From assembly GCA_902619615.1 (NCBI GenBank), contig CACNFD010000006.1, positions 1 to 64,000 on the forward strand: 64,000 nt of DNA, in the 5' to 3' direction. The stretch comes from an uncultured SAR116 cluster alpha proteobacterium (GTDB lineage Bacteria; Pseudomonadota; Alphaproteobacteria; Puniceispirillales; Marisalimonadaceae). The notes below the pieces were generated by a model. The model was not told the origin of the DNA. It did not search any database and saw nothing but the letters and a program-made list of their open reading frames with translations. Below, one piece after another: positions 1 to 7,785 of the stretch (positions within the stretch are counted from its first letter, which is position 1; each line of letters begins with the position of its first letter). A program made the translations under genes and the position numbers.

Positions 1-306
1 ACCTAAAACAAGCTTACCAAAACCACCTGCAATAGTCAGTGAACTTTCGTTAATGGCTGTGTCAGTGTCGTCAGCTTCTAATTCTGTAGTCAAAGAAATA
101 TCAAGACCAGAATCAGTTTTGTTACTAAACTTGAAAACGATTTCTGAATCATTACCAAAAGTTGTACCGTCGTTAGTTGTAATGTTTGAACTTCTTGACT
201 GATACTTCCACTCATAATAACCAGAGATCGAAATATCTGCTATAGCATTTGCTGAAAGTGTTGCAGCTGCAGCTAAAGCAGTTGTTCCTAAAAGTAATTT
301 ACGCAT
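1..306 (-). CDS. Outer-membrane porin, N-terminal part (runs off the window)
   Basis: The first 102 codons are present; the rest lies beyond position 1. The ATG at 306-304 follows a clear AAGGGGA ribosome site. Residues 1 to about 23 form a signal peptide (MRKLLLGTTALAAAATLSANA), ending in an Ala-rich cleavage site. The mature start (DISISGYYEWKYQS) and the alternating polar/hydrophobic strands after it, including EIVFKFSNKTDSGLDISLTTEL and the GGFGKLVLG end, are typical of 16-strand general porins of marine alphaproteobacteria. It would be a trimeric diffusion channel in the outer membrane. Only the N-terminus is visible, so substrate preference cannot be judged. A perfect inverted repeat lies in its upstream region. 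Confidence 0.8.
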   Translation of the reverse strand, partial: MRKLLLGTTALAAAATLSANAIADISISGYYEWKYQSRSSNITTNDGTTFGNDSEIVFKFSNKTDSGLDISLTTELEADDTDTAINESSLTIAGGFGKLVLG

Positions 307-352
307 TGCGTATCCCCTTATAAATTGTTTTCTTTATGAAAACGGTTTAAAT

Positions 353-375
353 TACATTTCTACCGTAGAAATGTA
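353..375. repeat. Perfect 11-bp inverted repeat upstream of the porin gene
   Basis: TACATTTCTAC and GTAGAAATGTA are separated by a single C. The element sits 47 to 69 bases upstream of the porin start codon, in the 224-base divergent gap to the next gene. It could be a dimeric repressor or activator site, or a hairpin in the porin leader. No T-run follows it on either strand, so a terminator is unlikely. The regulator is unknown. Confidence 0.5.
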
Positions 376-530
376 TCTGATAATGATTTATATAGATAAA
401 TAATAAAAAAACCAGTTAGTAATGACATAATTATCACTTTTATGTTTTACTGTTGTAATTTTGCAACGTTTTTTTAATTTAAAATAAAAATTTATAAATT
501 TACACATTTTTTATCAAAGGAGTAATAATT

Positions 531-1202
531 TTGATAAATATCCAAAAAAATAGAGATTTTCTTTTGTCTGAAATAGAGAAAATTCATATGAAAAGTTTTT
601 TTTCAAATCTAAGAATTCCAAAATTAATTGCTGTTTCAAAAAAACAACAGGATTATAAGATAGACAAAGCTATTGAGTGTGGCCAAAAGTTTTATGGTGA
701 AAATAGAGTTCAAGAAGCATCTCTCAGGTGGAAAGAGAGAATAAAAATATACAAGGACCTAGAGTTAAGATTAATAGGTCCCCTTCAAACAAACAAAGTT
801 AAACAGTCTCTAAATCTTTTTGACGTAATAGAAACAATTGATAGAGAAAAACTAGCATTAGAAATAATTAAACATTTTCATAATAATGTAAAAACTAAAA
901 GTTTTTATATACAAATTAACACAGGTAATGAGCCTCAAAAGAGTGGACTAGACCCTTTAGAGGCAGATTCATTTATAAAGTTTTGTGTTAACGATTTAAA
1001 TCTTCCTATAGTTGGTCTTATGTGTATACCTCCACAAGATGAAGATTCTTCCATGCATTTCGTTTTGTTAAAAAAAATTGCTGATAGAAACAATCTATTA
1101 GAATTATCAATGGGGATGAGTAGTGATTATAAAGATGCAATAAAGTTTGGGGCTACTTCAATCAGAGTTGGGTCACTTTTTTTTGGAAACAGAGAAACTT
1201 GA
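531..1202 (+). CDS. PLP homeostasis protein, YggS/PROSC family
   Basis: A 223-residue pyridoxal-phosphate-binding TIM-barrel protein of the YggS/PLPBP family, which buffers the cofactor and affects amino-acid and vitamin B6 balance rather than catalysing a known reaction. Family signatures are visible in order: VSK with the PLP lysine at about residue 37, GENRVQE, LIGPLQTNK, QINTGNEPQKSG, GLMCIPP, and SMGMSSDYKDAI followed by RVGSLFFG, the phosphate-binding end. The start is TTG at 531, 8 bases after AAAGGAGT. The length matches the family. It abuts the convergent ribA-like gene with no spacer. Function is a confident family assignment. Confidence 0.93.
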   Translation: MINIQKNRDFLLSEIEKIHMKSFFSNLRIPKLIAVSKKQQDYKIDKAIECGQKFYGENRVQEASLRWKERIKIYKDLELRLIGPLQTNKVKQSLNLFDVIETIDREKLALEIIKHFHNNVKTKSFYIQINTGNEPQKSGLDPLEADSFIKFCVNDLNLPIVGLMCIPPQDEDSSMHFVLLKKIADRNNLLELSMGMSSDYKDAIKFGATSIRVGSLFFGNRET

Positions 1203-2315
1203 TTAGAGTATATGACCAGATTTTTTGGACTTTGTTTCAAGATATTTCTTATTATGTTTATTAGGATTAATTTTTATGGGTATACGCTTAATTACATTTA
1301 TTCCTAAGTTTTTTAAGTGCTCAACTTTTTTTGGATTATTTGTAATTAATTCAACATTCCTTATATTGAGCTGATTTAAAATTTCTTTAGCAGGGTAGTA
1401 TAACCTTTCATCATCATTAAATCCTAAGTCCTCATTAGCTTCAACAGTATCCATTCCATTTTCTTGTAAGGAGTAGGCTCTAAGTTTATTCAACAGCCCA
1501 ATATCTCTGCCTTCTTGTGCCAAGTAGATTAAAACTCCTTCATCAGCCTCAGCCATCATCTTAATAGACTCTTTTAATTGTTGTCCACAGTCACATTTCA
1601 GACTGTCAAGAACATCACCAGTAATACATTGACTATGAATTCTTAGTAAAGCATCATTTTTTGTTAATGTTCTGTTTTTTCCAAAAACCAAACAAAAATG
1701 CTCGTTTCCACCATCTTTAGGTCTAAAAATGATTATTTCACAATTTTCAGTATATGAAATGGGTACTTTGGCTTTTACTGCCATATTTAAATTTTTAGCT
1801 TTAATTTGTTCATAGGATTTAATATCAGAGATATTCACATGAACTAGGTTGTTGTTAAAGGCCCATTTATTAATTTTATCAATTGAAACTTTTGAAATTA
1901 TTGTCATTAAACCTGCCGGAAGAAGTCTTGATTGTCTTAATAATAAAATACAAGATGAAACTATTCCTTTGTTATTTTCTGGCAACGCTCCCTCTATTTT
2001 TGGCAATTTGTGACCTGTAAGTGGCATACAAAGAGACAAGACGTCATTTATAGTCCAATTTTTATTTACTAAAATTGAACAAGGTCCATTTATTTTTTTT
2101 ATACCGATAGCATTACAACGATTTTTTGAAAGTATAATGTTTGGTCTTGATAAAGCTAAGTTACTTAGTTGCTTAATTGTATTTATTTCAATTAATTCTG
2201 AAGCTAAAAGTAAAACAGAAATTCCTGTATCATTATCAGAAACTACAAGTTTTCCACCTCTTCTAAGTTCAGATATTGCTCTTTCTATTTTAACTGTTAA
2301 AGTATTATTATTCAT
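1203..2315 (-). CDS. ribA: GTP cyclohydrolase II with degenerate DHBP-synthase-like N-terminus
   Basis: The C-terminal half (about residues 195-360) is a complete GTP cyclohydrolase II, the first step of riboflavin synthesis. The zinc cysteines appear as SQCITGDVLDSLKCDCG, followed by AQEGRDIGL, TVEAN, and the TNNPKK nucleotide-binding motif. The N-terminal half (about 1-190) has the layout of 3,4-dihydroxybutanone-4-phosphate synthase (RRGGKLVVSDN at the usual place), but the acidic DDEDREN metal-binding motif is replaced by SDNDTGIS, so that activity is probably lost. Such RibB-like/RibA fusions are common in alphaproteobacteria. It ends exactly where the preceding gene ends on the other strand and starts 34 bases from the divergent regulator gene. 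Confidence 0.9.
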   Translation of the reverse strand: MNNNTLTVKIERAISELRRGGKLVVSDNDTGISVLLLASELIEINTIKQLSNLALSRPNIILSKNRCNAIGIKKINGPCSILVNKNWTINDVLSLCMPLTGHKLPKIEGALPENNKGIVSSCILLLRQSRLLPAGLMTIISKVSIDKINKWAFNNNLVHVNISDIKSYEQIKAKNLNMAVKAKVPISYTENCEIIIFRPKDGGNEHFCLVFGKNRTLTKNDALLRIHSQCITGDVLDSLKCDCGQQLKESIKMMAEADEGVLIYLAQEGRDIGLLNKLRAYSLQENGMDTVEANEDLGFNDDERLYYPAKEILNQLNIRNVELITNNPKKVEHLKNLGINVIKRIPIKINPNKHNKKYLETKSKKSGHIL

Positions 2316-2349
2316 GTAGATATTATATTTTCTATTTTTTATTAAATTA

Positions 2350-3051
2350 GTGGTGACTTCATTGAAAGAAGATTTTTTAATATTAATATATGAAAAAGAG
2401 AAACTTTTAAACTCAATTCTTAATTATCAAATATCCAATTATAATAACTATAAAGTACTTGTAACAGACGATAAAATATCAATGTTTGAAAGTTTAAGTA
2501 AAAAAAGTTTTGATAGTTGTATTATCAATTTAAATTATTTCGATGAAGATCTTAAAAAATTGTTAGATTTGTTTGAAACAAACAATAATCTTAATAATAT
2601 TATTGGTTATTATGACCATCATTTTGAAAATTCGTTGATTGATAAAAGTAGATTAATTTTATTAAAAAAACCATTCAAATTAATTACTCTCCTAAATCAT
2701 TTAGATAATATTAAAGCAAAAGATCATTTAGATGATTCAAAAAAATATTTGATGACTCACATAATTTTTTCGCCTTCAAAAAAAATTATATCAAATCTAG
2801 AGACAGGCAATACAGAACATTTGACAGAAAAAGAGAACAATCTCCTGATTTATTTTTTCAATAAAAAGAACATAAAAATATTAAAAAAAGAACTGTTAAC
2901 AAATATATGGGGATTTTCTGAAGAAATAAACACACATACACTCGAAACACATATCTATAGATTAAAGCAAAAATTATTTAAATTAGACACTAATTTATCA
3001 TTTTCATTAGTTAATAAAAATGGACTATACTGTTTAAAATATGAAGAATAA
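2350..3051 (+). CDS. OmpR/PhoB-type regulator with a non-phosphorylatable receiver
   Basis: A 233-residue protein with a receiver-like domain (about 1-120) and a winged-helix DNA-binding domain (about 140-230; LTEKENNLLIYFF, then the recognition-helix segment HTLETHIYRLKQKL and a final wing NKNGLYCL). In the receiver, the phosphoacceptor site of the usual ILDLxLP strand reads IINLNYF, so Asp is replaced by Asn, and the acidic pair after strand 1 is also absent (LILIYEKEK). The KPF lysine is kept. This suggests a phosphorylation-independent atypical regulator. The start is uncertain: GTG at 2350, GTG at 2353 or TTG at 2362, none with a strong ribosome site. It is followed after 29 bases by an oxygenase gene, likely the same transcript. 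Target genes cannot be read from the sequence. Confidence 0.82.
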   Translation: MVTSLKEDFLILIYEKEKLLNSILNYQISNYNNYKVLVTDDKISMFESLSKKSFDSCIINLNYFDEDLKKLLDLFETNNNLNNIIGYYDHHFENSLIDKSRLILLKKPFKLITLLNHLDNIKAKDHLDDSKKYLMTHIIFSPSKKIISNLETGNTEHLTEKENNLLIYFFNKKNIKILKKELLTNIWGFSEEINTHTLETHIYRLKQKLFKLDTNLSFSLVNKNGLYCLKYEE

Positions 3052-3080
3052 AATAAATTTTAAAAAACTTGGAGAAAGTG

Positions 3081-4241
3081 TTGAGTAATAAAGTTTTCAA
3101 AGAACCATTTGATAATAATTTTTTTTCAAACCATTTTGGAAAGAAATACTTGCATAAAAAAGATTTTTTAATTGATGTCAAAAGTTTTGTTAGTCTCAAA
3201 ATTCTTGATGACATGCTTTCAAAATCTAATATTTGGAATAATCATAACTTCATCATGATGTTAGATCAAAAAAAAATAAATTATAATGATTATTCATCGA
3301 TGAGCATTGATATAACAGGAAATAATATCAGACCTGATGTTGATAAAGTACAAAGATTAGTTTCTAAAGGTGCTTCAATTATTTTAAATGATATAGAAAA
3401 ATATAATACAAATCTTTTGAAGATATCAGATGAACTTCAGAGGTTAACCCAAGGTAGATGTCAAGGAAACTTGTACTTTTCAATGGCCAGCCACAAAGCA
3501 TTTGGCCCACATTTTGATTTGCACGATGTTTTTGCAATTCACTTTGAAGGTGAAAAAGTTTGGAATATATACCAAAATATTGAAGCTTCTCCAATTAATC
3601 ATCCTGTTTTTAGAATTAGTCCAGATGAAAGAATAAAAAGAGCTGGAAAACTCATTGACCAAGTTACTTTAAGACCAGGCGACTTGCTATATATACCAAG
3701 GGGGCAATATCACGACGCTTTAGCTTCTAAAAATGGCGCAATTCATGTGGCATTTGGACTTACTTATTTTAAGGCTATAGACTTTATGTCAACTATATGG
3801 GAGAAATTTATTTTAAATGATTTTATGAGAAATGACATTGGTCTCAATTCAAATGAAGAGGAAATGAGAAGCTTTTTGAAAAGATTTTCAAAAGAAATTT
3901 CTAACATTGTAAACACAGAAGAAACACTTGAAATCTTAAAAAGCAATATAAAAAATTGGCCTTATAAAATTAAAGAATACTCCATAAATAATTTGGTTTT
4001 AAAGGGTATTAGATACGATATTGAGAAATCAGTGAGATTTGAGAAAAAAGACAATAAATCTTACTTAATAAGTGGTAAAAATGCTGTTGAGGTTCCCCAA
4101 AAATATAGCCAATTAACTGAATACATTCTTGACAAAGAATTCGTAACATACAATCACCTTTTAGAAGAGTTTAAAGACACTTCTAAAAAAGTTATAAATG
4201 AATGTTTAGAAAACCTATCAAAAATGAAAGTGCTTAAATAA
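3081..4241 (+). CDS. JmjC/cupin-4-type Fe(II)/2-oxoglutarate oxygenase-like protein
   Basis: The protein (386 residues from TTG 3081, six bases after GGAG; an in-frame TTG at 3069 gives three more but has no ribosome site) carries a JmjC-like barrel in its centre. GPHFDLHDVFAIHFEG supplies the HxD iron ligands at about residues 143-145, and the strand RPGDLLYIPRGQYHDAL supplies the distal His. The C-terminal third contains helical, winged-helix-like segments, as in the ribosomal-protein hydroxylase (RoxA/YcfD) group. By family knowledge it could hydroxylate a protein, possibly a ribosomal protein, but the substrate is not shown. It is probably co-transcribed with the upstream regulator gene and followed by a short palindrome. 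Confidence 0.75.
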   Translation: MSNKVFKEPFDNNFFSNHFGKKYLHKKDFLIDVKSFVSLKILDDMLSKSNIWNNHNFIMMLDQKKINYNDYSSMSIDITGNNIRPDVDKVQRLVSKGASIILNDIEKYNTNLLKISDELQRLTQGRCQGNLYFSMASHKAFGPHFDLHDVFAIHFEGEKVWNIYQNIEASPINHPVFRISPDERIKRAGKLIDQVTLRPGDLLYIPRGQYHDALASKNGAIHVAFGLTYFKAIDFMSTIWEKFILNDFMRNDIGLNSNEEEMRSFLKRFSKEISNIVNTEETLEILKSNIKNWPYKIKEYSINNLVLKGIRYDIEKSVRFEKKDNKSYLISGKNAVEVPQKYSQLTEYILDKEFVTYNHLLEEFKDTSKKVINECLENLSKMKVLK

Positions 4242-4246
4242 GTATA

Positions 4247-4262
4247 GTTTCTCATGAGAAAC
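4247..4262. repeat. 16-bp perfect palindrome after the oxygenase gene
   Basis: GTTTCTCATGAGAAAC begins five bases after the oxygenase stop codon and lies before the convergent tRNA-Gln gene. It can fold as a 6-bp stem with a four-base loop. No T-run follows on either strand, so it is at best a weak terminator; a protein site is equally possible. Confidence 0.35.
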
Positions 4263-4296
4263 ATTTATAGATAATATTAATTAAATCAATCAAAAT

Positions 4297-4371
4297 TGGC
4301 TGGGGCGGTAGGATTCGAACCTACGGTACACGAGATCAAAACCCGATGCCTTACCGCTTGGCTACGCCCCA
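4297..4371 (-). tRNA. tRNA-Gln (anticodon TTG), CCA encoded
   Basis: On the minus strand the gene begins TGGGGCGTAGCCAAGCGGT and folds as a standard cloverleaf: acceptor TGGGGCG/CGCCCCA, D arm with GCCAAGCGGTAAGGC, anticodon loop TTTTGAT with TTG at positions 34-36, and T arm GTAGG-TTCGAAT-CCTAC. The T at position 1 paired with A72 and the anticodon identify tRNA-Gln. The discriminator G and the CCA end are encoded (4297-4300). It stands alone between the oxygenase gene and ispE. Confidence 0.97.
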
Positions 4372-4393
4372 TTTTTTTATTCAATTACATTAT

Positions 4394-5287
4394 TTAAAAT
4401 TTATTTTCAAGTGTTTTAGAACAACAAACTCTATTCAAGTTGTAATTTGTCTTTTGTCCAAACCAAACAAAATAATTTTGATGAAAACTTTTTTGTATAT
4501 TTTTAATATCTTTTAAATTTTTAATTATTCCAAAACATGTAGAACCACTTCCAGTCATTCCCGATGCAATTATGTTTGGGTTTTTTTTCATAATGCTTAA
4601 TATTTCTGAAATTTCCGGTGCTAGATTTATTGCTGAAGATAAAAGAGAATTATAAATTTTAATATTTTCAAAAAATTCAACATTATAACCAATACTTAAA
4701 TTTTCAAAATTAGAATAATTATCAAATACATCTTTAGTAGATAATACAATATTTGGATTTATTATTAAAAAATAAAAATTATTTGGAAATTTTTTTCTTC
4801 TTATTTCTCTTCCATACCCATTTAATTTTAAATCTTTGCTCAACAAACAAGCAGGAATATCAGATCCTAACTGACTCCCAATTTCCAAAATATTTGAAAA
4901 AGAAATATGATTAAAATTTTTTTCTTTATTAAATAACTTTCTTAAAATTATTAGGGTGGCTGCAGCATCAGCTGAACCTCCTCCTAGCCCTGCACCAATT
5001 GGAATTTTTTTGTCAAGATAAATTTCAAAATTCTTATTCCAATTTGTAAAAGATCTAAATTTTTTTATAGCATCAAGTATTAGGTTATTATTAGGATTAA
5101 TCATAAAAGCATCATCATTACATTGACGAAAAATATCTTTTTCACTAAATTTAATATATATTTTGTCTTTTAATTCTAAGAAACAAATATCACTCTGTAA
5201 GAAATGAATACCCTTTAAATTTTTGTCTTTGACAAATAAGTTTAGATTAAGTTTCGCAGGTGCAGAAATGCTATAGTAGATGCTCAT
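4394..5287 (-). CDS. ispE: 4-diphosphocytidyl-2-C-methyl-D-erythritol kinase
   Basis: IspE phosphorylates CDP-methylerythritol in the MEP pathway of isoprenoid synthesis, using ATP. The protein (297 residues, normal length) is a GHMP kinase. The N-terminal substrate motif APAKLNLNL is at residues 9-17, the glycine-rich ATP loop PIGAGLGGGSADAA at about 96-109, and the C-terminal GHMP motif ASGMTGSGSTCFG near residue 240. Its ATG at 5287 overlaps the last 17 bases of the upstream TPR gene on the same strand, so the two are translationally linked, an arrangement seen in other alphaproteobacteria. Confidence 0.95.
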   Translation of the reverse strand: MSIYYSISAPAKLNLNLFVKDKNLKGIHFLQSDICFLELKDKIYIKFSEKDIFRQCNDDAFMINPNNNLILDAIKKFRSFTNWNKNFEIYLDKKIPIGAGLGGGSADAAATLIILRKLFNKEKNFNHISFSNILEIGSQLGSDIPACLLSKDLKLNGYGREIRRKKFPNNFYFLIINPNIVLSTKDVFDNYSNFENLSIGYNVEFFENIKIYNSLLSSAINLAPEISEILSIMKKNPNIIASGMTGSGSTCFGIIKNLKDIKNIQKSFHQNYFVWFGQKTNYNLNRVCCSKTLENKF

Positions 5288-6908
5288 ATTTGTTTATTTT
5301 TACTTTAATTTTTTTAATTATCTTTGAATCAGTTTCATATTTTAAAGCTTTTTTCCATTCAAAAACAGCCTCTTTTTTTCTATTCAACATTAAATAACAA
5401 TCACCTAGGTGATCTATTACCTCAGATTCTTTCGGAAGAATTGAAACTGATTTTTCCAAAAAATAAACTGCTGATTTATAATTTTGTCGCTTATACTCCA
5501 CCCATCCAAGTGTATCTAAAAAATACCCATTTTTAGGATCTAAAACTAGAGCTTTTTTGATTAGATTTAATGCTAGTTCTAACTCTTGGTCCTGTAATGC
5601 TAATTTATATGATAAATAATTCAATGTATAAGTATCTTTAGGATTTTTTTCAATAAGTTCTAAAAGTAATACTTTAGCTTCATCCCATTTTCCAATTTTA
5701 TCTAAATTTGATGCATATAAAAATAAATCATAATTAGTTGTTTTGTGGTTGTTTAAAATATTTTCATAAACCTTTATTGAATTTGTATATTTTTGTTTAG
5801 TTTTATAATAATTAGCCAATCTATGTAAAACTAATTTGTTTTTGGGCCATAAATCAACAACTTTAAGAAGTAATTCTTCATAGTTCACATTAATTTTAGA
5901 AGATTTAATTATTGTTAATTTTTTTAAATTAGCAGCTAAGAAAAAAAATGAACTTTTTGATATCAAGTTTAAATTTTTCAAAGCAATTTTATCAGTTTTT
6001 TCTAAGTTATATATTTCAGCTAAAGAATATTTTGAAATATCTATTTTTGGATTTAAATATAGACTGAATTCTAATAAAATTTTCTGATAAGAATAAGATT
6101 TTTCAACATTAGAATCTTTTTCATTAATCATTTCATATAATTTAGATGATAAAATGACATGCAGTGTTGGAATCTTGTAAAATATATTATCATAATTAGA
6201 AAAGCTATCTATAATATAACGTTTATCAAATTGGTCTGATAGTTTAGTATTGATGATTTTTTTGAACTTTTTGATATTATTTAATCTGTAGTAAAAACCG
6301 GCTAACAACAAAAATTCATGACTGTTTAAGTAAGCTTTGTCGTAAATGAAATCCGCAATTTTGATTAATTTTTTGGAATTATGAAAGTTTTCTAATATTA
6401 ATAATTTATACAATGAGTCCTTTTTGAACACTTGATTTGGTATAGTTTCATCTTTTCTATTTTTTTCTTTCATCCAAAATTTTACTAAAGTATTCAGATT
6501 ATCTAAATTATAAAAAGATTTCTGATTTTTAAATACAGCTAAACTTCCTTCTAAGTCATTTTTTTTAATTTTTAATATATATTTAGGTAAATCGTATATG
6601 TTTTTATGGTTGTCGTTCAAAATCAGTTTTCTAGAGATTTTTTCTGCATTATCAAACTGTCCACTTACTAAATTTGAAAAAAACTTAATTTCTAAAAGTT
6701 TTCGATTTCTAAAAGTTTTTTCAAGAATTTGACTTGCTGTGTAAGCATCTCCCTTAGATATTGAATAATTAGCTGTTAGATAGTTAGCGCTGTAAGAATT
6801 ATTGTCTTTTTTACTTAAATTTATTTGTGGAACATCAGAGATATTTTTGTTTAAATTACAACTAATAAAACCGGATATAATAAAAAGAATAATAATGTTT
6901 TTTATCAT
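5271..6908 (-). CDS. TPR-repeat lipoprotein
   Basis: A 545-residue exported protein. Residues 1-17 form a hydrophobic leader ending in FISC, a plausible lipobox with Cys17 as the lipidated residue. The middle is a helical, Asn/Lys-rich solenoid. The C-terminal 160 residues contain clear tetratricopeptide repeats (for example NYLSYKLALQDQELELALNLIKKALVLDP, then a repeat containing DTLGWVEYKRQNYKSAV, and one with DHLGDCYLMLNRKKEAV). TPR arrays mediate protein-protein contacts; no enzyme motif is visible. Alphaproteobacteria commonly have such a gene directly upstream of ispE. Likely periplasmic side of the inner or outer membrane; function unknown. Confidence 0.85.
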   Translation of the reverse strand: MIKNIIILFIISGFISCNLNKNISDVPQINLSKKDNNSYSANYLTANYSISKGDAYTASQILEKTFRNRKLLEIKFFSNLVSGQFDNAEKISRKLILNDNHKNIYDLPKYILKIKKNDLEGSLAVFKNQKSFYNLDNLNTLVKFWMKEKNRKDETIPNQVFKKDSLYKLLILENFHNSKKLIKIADFIYDKAYLNSHEFLLLAGFYYRLNNIKKFKKIINTKLSDQFDKRYIIDSFSNYDNIFYKIPTLHVILSSKLYEMINEKDSNVEKSYSYQKILLEFSLYLNPKIDISKYSLAEIYNLEKTDKIALKNLNLISKSSFFFLAANLKKLTIIKSSKINVNYEELLLKVVDLWPKNKLVLHRLANYYKTKQKYTNSIKVYENILNNHKTTNYDLFLYASNLDKIGKWDEAKVLLLELIEKNPKDTYTLNYLSYKLALQDQELELALNLIKKALVLDPKNGYFLDTLGWVEYKRQNYKSAVYFLEKSVSILPKESEVIDHLGDCYLMLNRKKEAVFEWKKALKYETDSKIIKKIKVKINKYEHLL

Positions 6909-6998
6909 AAGAATTTACCAAAAATTAATTTTTACCTTTATAAAAAATCAATACAATCTATTTTGTTCATATAATTGAATTTTAGAGGAATTTCTTAA

Positions 6999-7781
6999 TT
7001 GAAACAAATAGAAACTAAAAATCAAAAGAATGTTGAGAATTTTTTAAGTATTTATAAAGAAATTGGAATAGATTTTTACATTCCTAAAAAAAGTATAACT
7101 AATAAGTTAGAAACCGTAAAGCACTCCAATTTCAACGAAAAGCATGTTTTATTTGATAATAAAAAAGTATCTTCAAAAATTGTAAATAAAGAAAAACAAA
7201 TTGAAGAATTGGGATACTTGTTTAAAAATATTGAAGGATGCAATTTAAAAAAAACATCAAGTAACTTTGTAAATTTTTATGGAAATATCAATTCAAAATT
7301 ATTAATAATTGATAGCCCCCCAGATATAGATGAAGATAAGACTGGTATTTCTTTTGTCTCAAAAAAAGGAGAACTTTTTGAAAAAATGCTAAATGCCATA
7401 GAATTAAAAAAGCATGAAGTTTTCATAGTAAAAAGTATTCCATGGAGACCACCTGGAAACAGATATCCTACTAATGACGAAGTAAAAATCTGTAGACCCT
7501 TTATTTTAAATTTGATAGAATTGATAAGACCAAAAATTATTGTCTGTTTAGGAGAAGTCCCCACAAATCAACTTCTAGAATTGGACCAAAGTATTTTAAG
7601 AGTAAGAGGTAAATGGCGATTATTTAAATCAGAAACAATCAAAATACTAGATGAATTTAAATATGATATTTTTGTTCTCCCCACTTTTAGCATAACTCAT
7701 TTGTTAGAAAGACCAGATTTAAAAAAATATGCTTGGGAAGACATGAAATTACTTAGAGATAAAATCAAAGAAACTTCATAA
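6999..7781 (+). CDS. Uracil-DNA glycosylase superfamily protein (family-4-like, diverged motifs)
   Basis: A 260-residue protein starting at TTG 6999, ten bases after GAGGAA. The C-terminal 180 residues match the UDG fold of the alphaproteobacterial family-4 branch: motif A position DSPPDIDEDKTG followed by SFVSKKGELFEKML, then SIPWRPPGNRYPTNDEVKICRPF, GEVPTNQLL and a C-terminal LPTFSITHLLERPDLKKYAWEDM. Family-4 enzymes remove uracil from DNA and carry a [4Fe-4S] cluster. Here only two of the four usual cluster cysteines can be placed (EGCNL and KICRPF), motif A lacks GExPG, and the HPxYLL motif reads SITHLL. It may be a diverged or inactive member. The N-terminal 75 residues are unrelated to the enzyme core. 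Confidence 0.78.
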   Translation: MKQIETKNQKNVENFLSIYKEIGIDFYIPKKSITNKLETVKHSNFNEKHVLFDNKKVSSKIVNKEKQIEELGYLFKNIEGCNLKKTSSNFVNFYGNINSKLLIIDSPPDIDEDKTGISFVSKKGELFEKMLNAIELKKHEVFIVKSIPWRPPGNRYPTNDEVKICRPFILNLIELIRPKIIVCLGEVPTNQLLELDQSILRVRGKWRLFKSETIKILDEFKYDIFVLPTFSITHLLERPDLKKYAWEDMKLLRDKIKETS

Positions 7782-7785
7782 TGAC

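Noticed and set aside
377-395. Fur-box-like sequence GATAATGATTTAT near the porin
   Set aside because: Matches only part of the consensus and is A+T rich; such matches are expected by chance here.
449-475. Hairpin followed by a T-run in the porin-YggS gap
   Set aside because: The stem is only four base pairs and no upstream gene is transcribed toward it on the plus strand.
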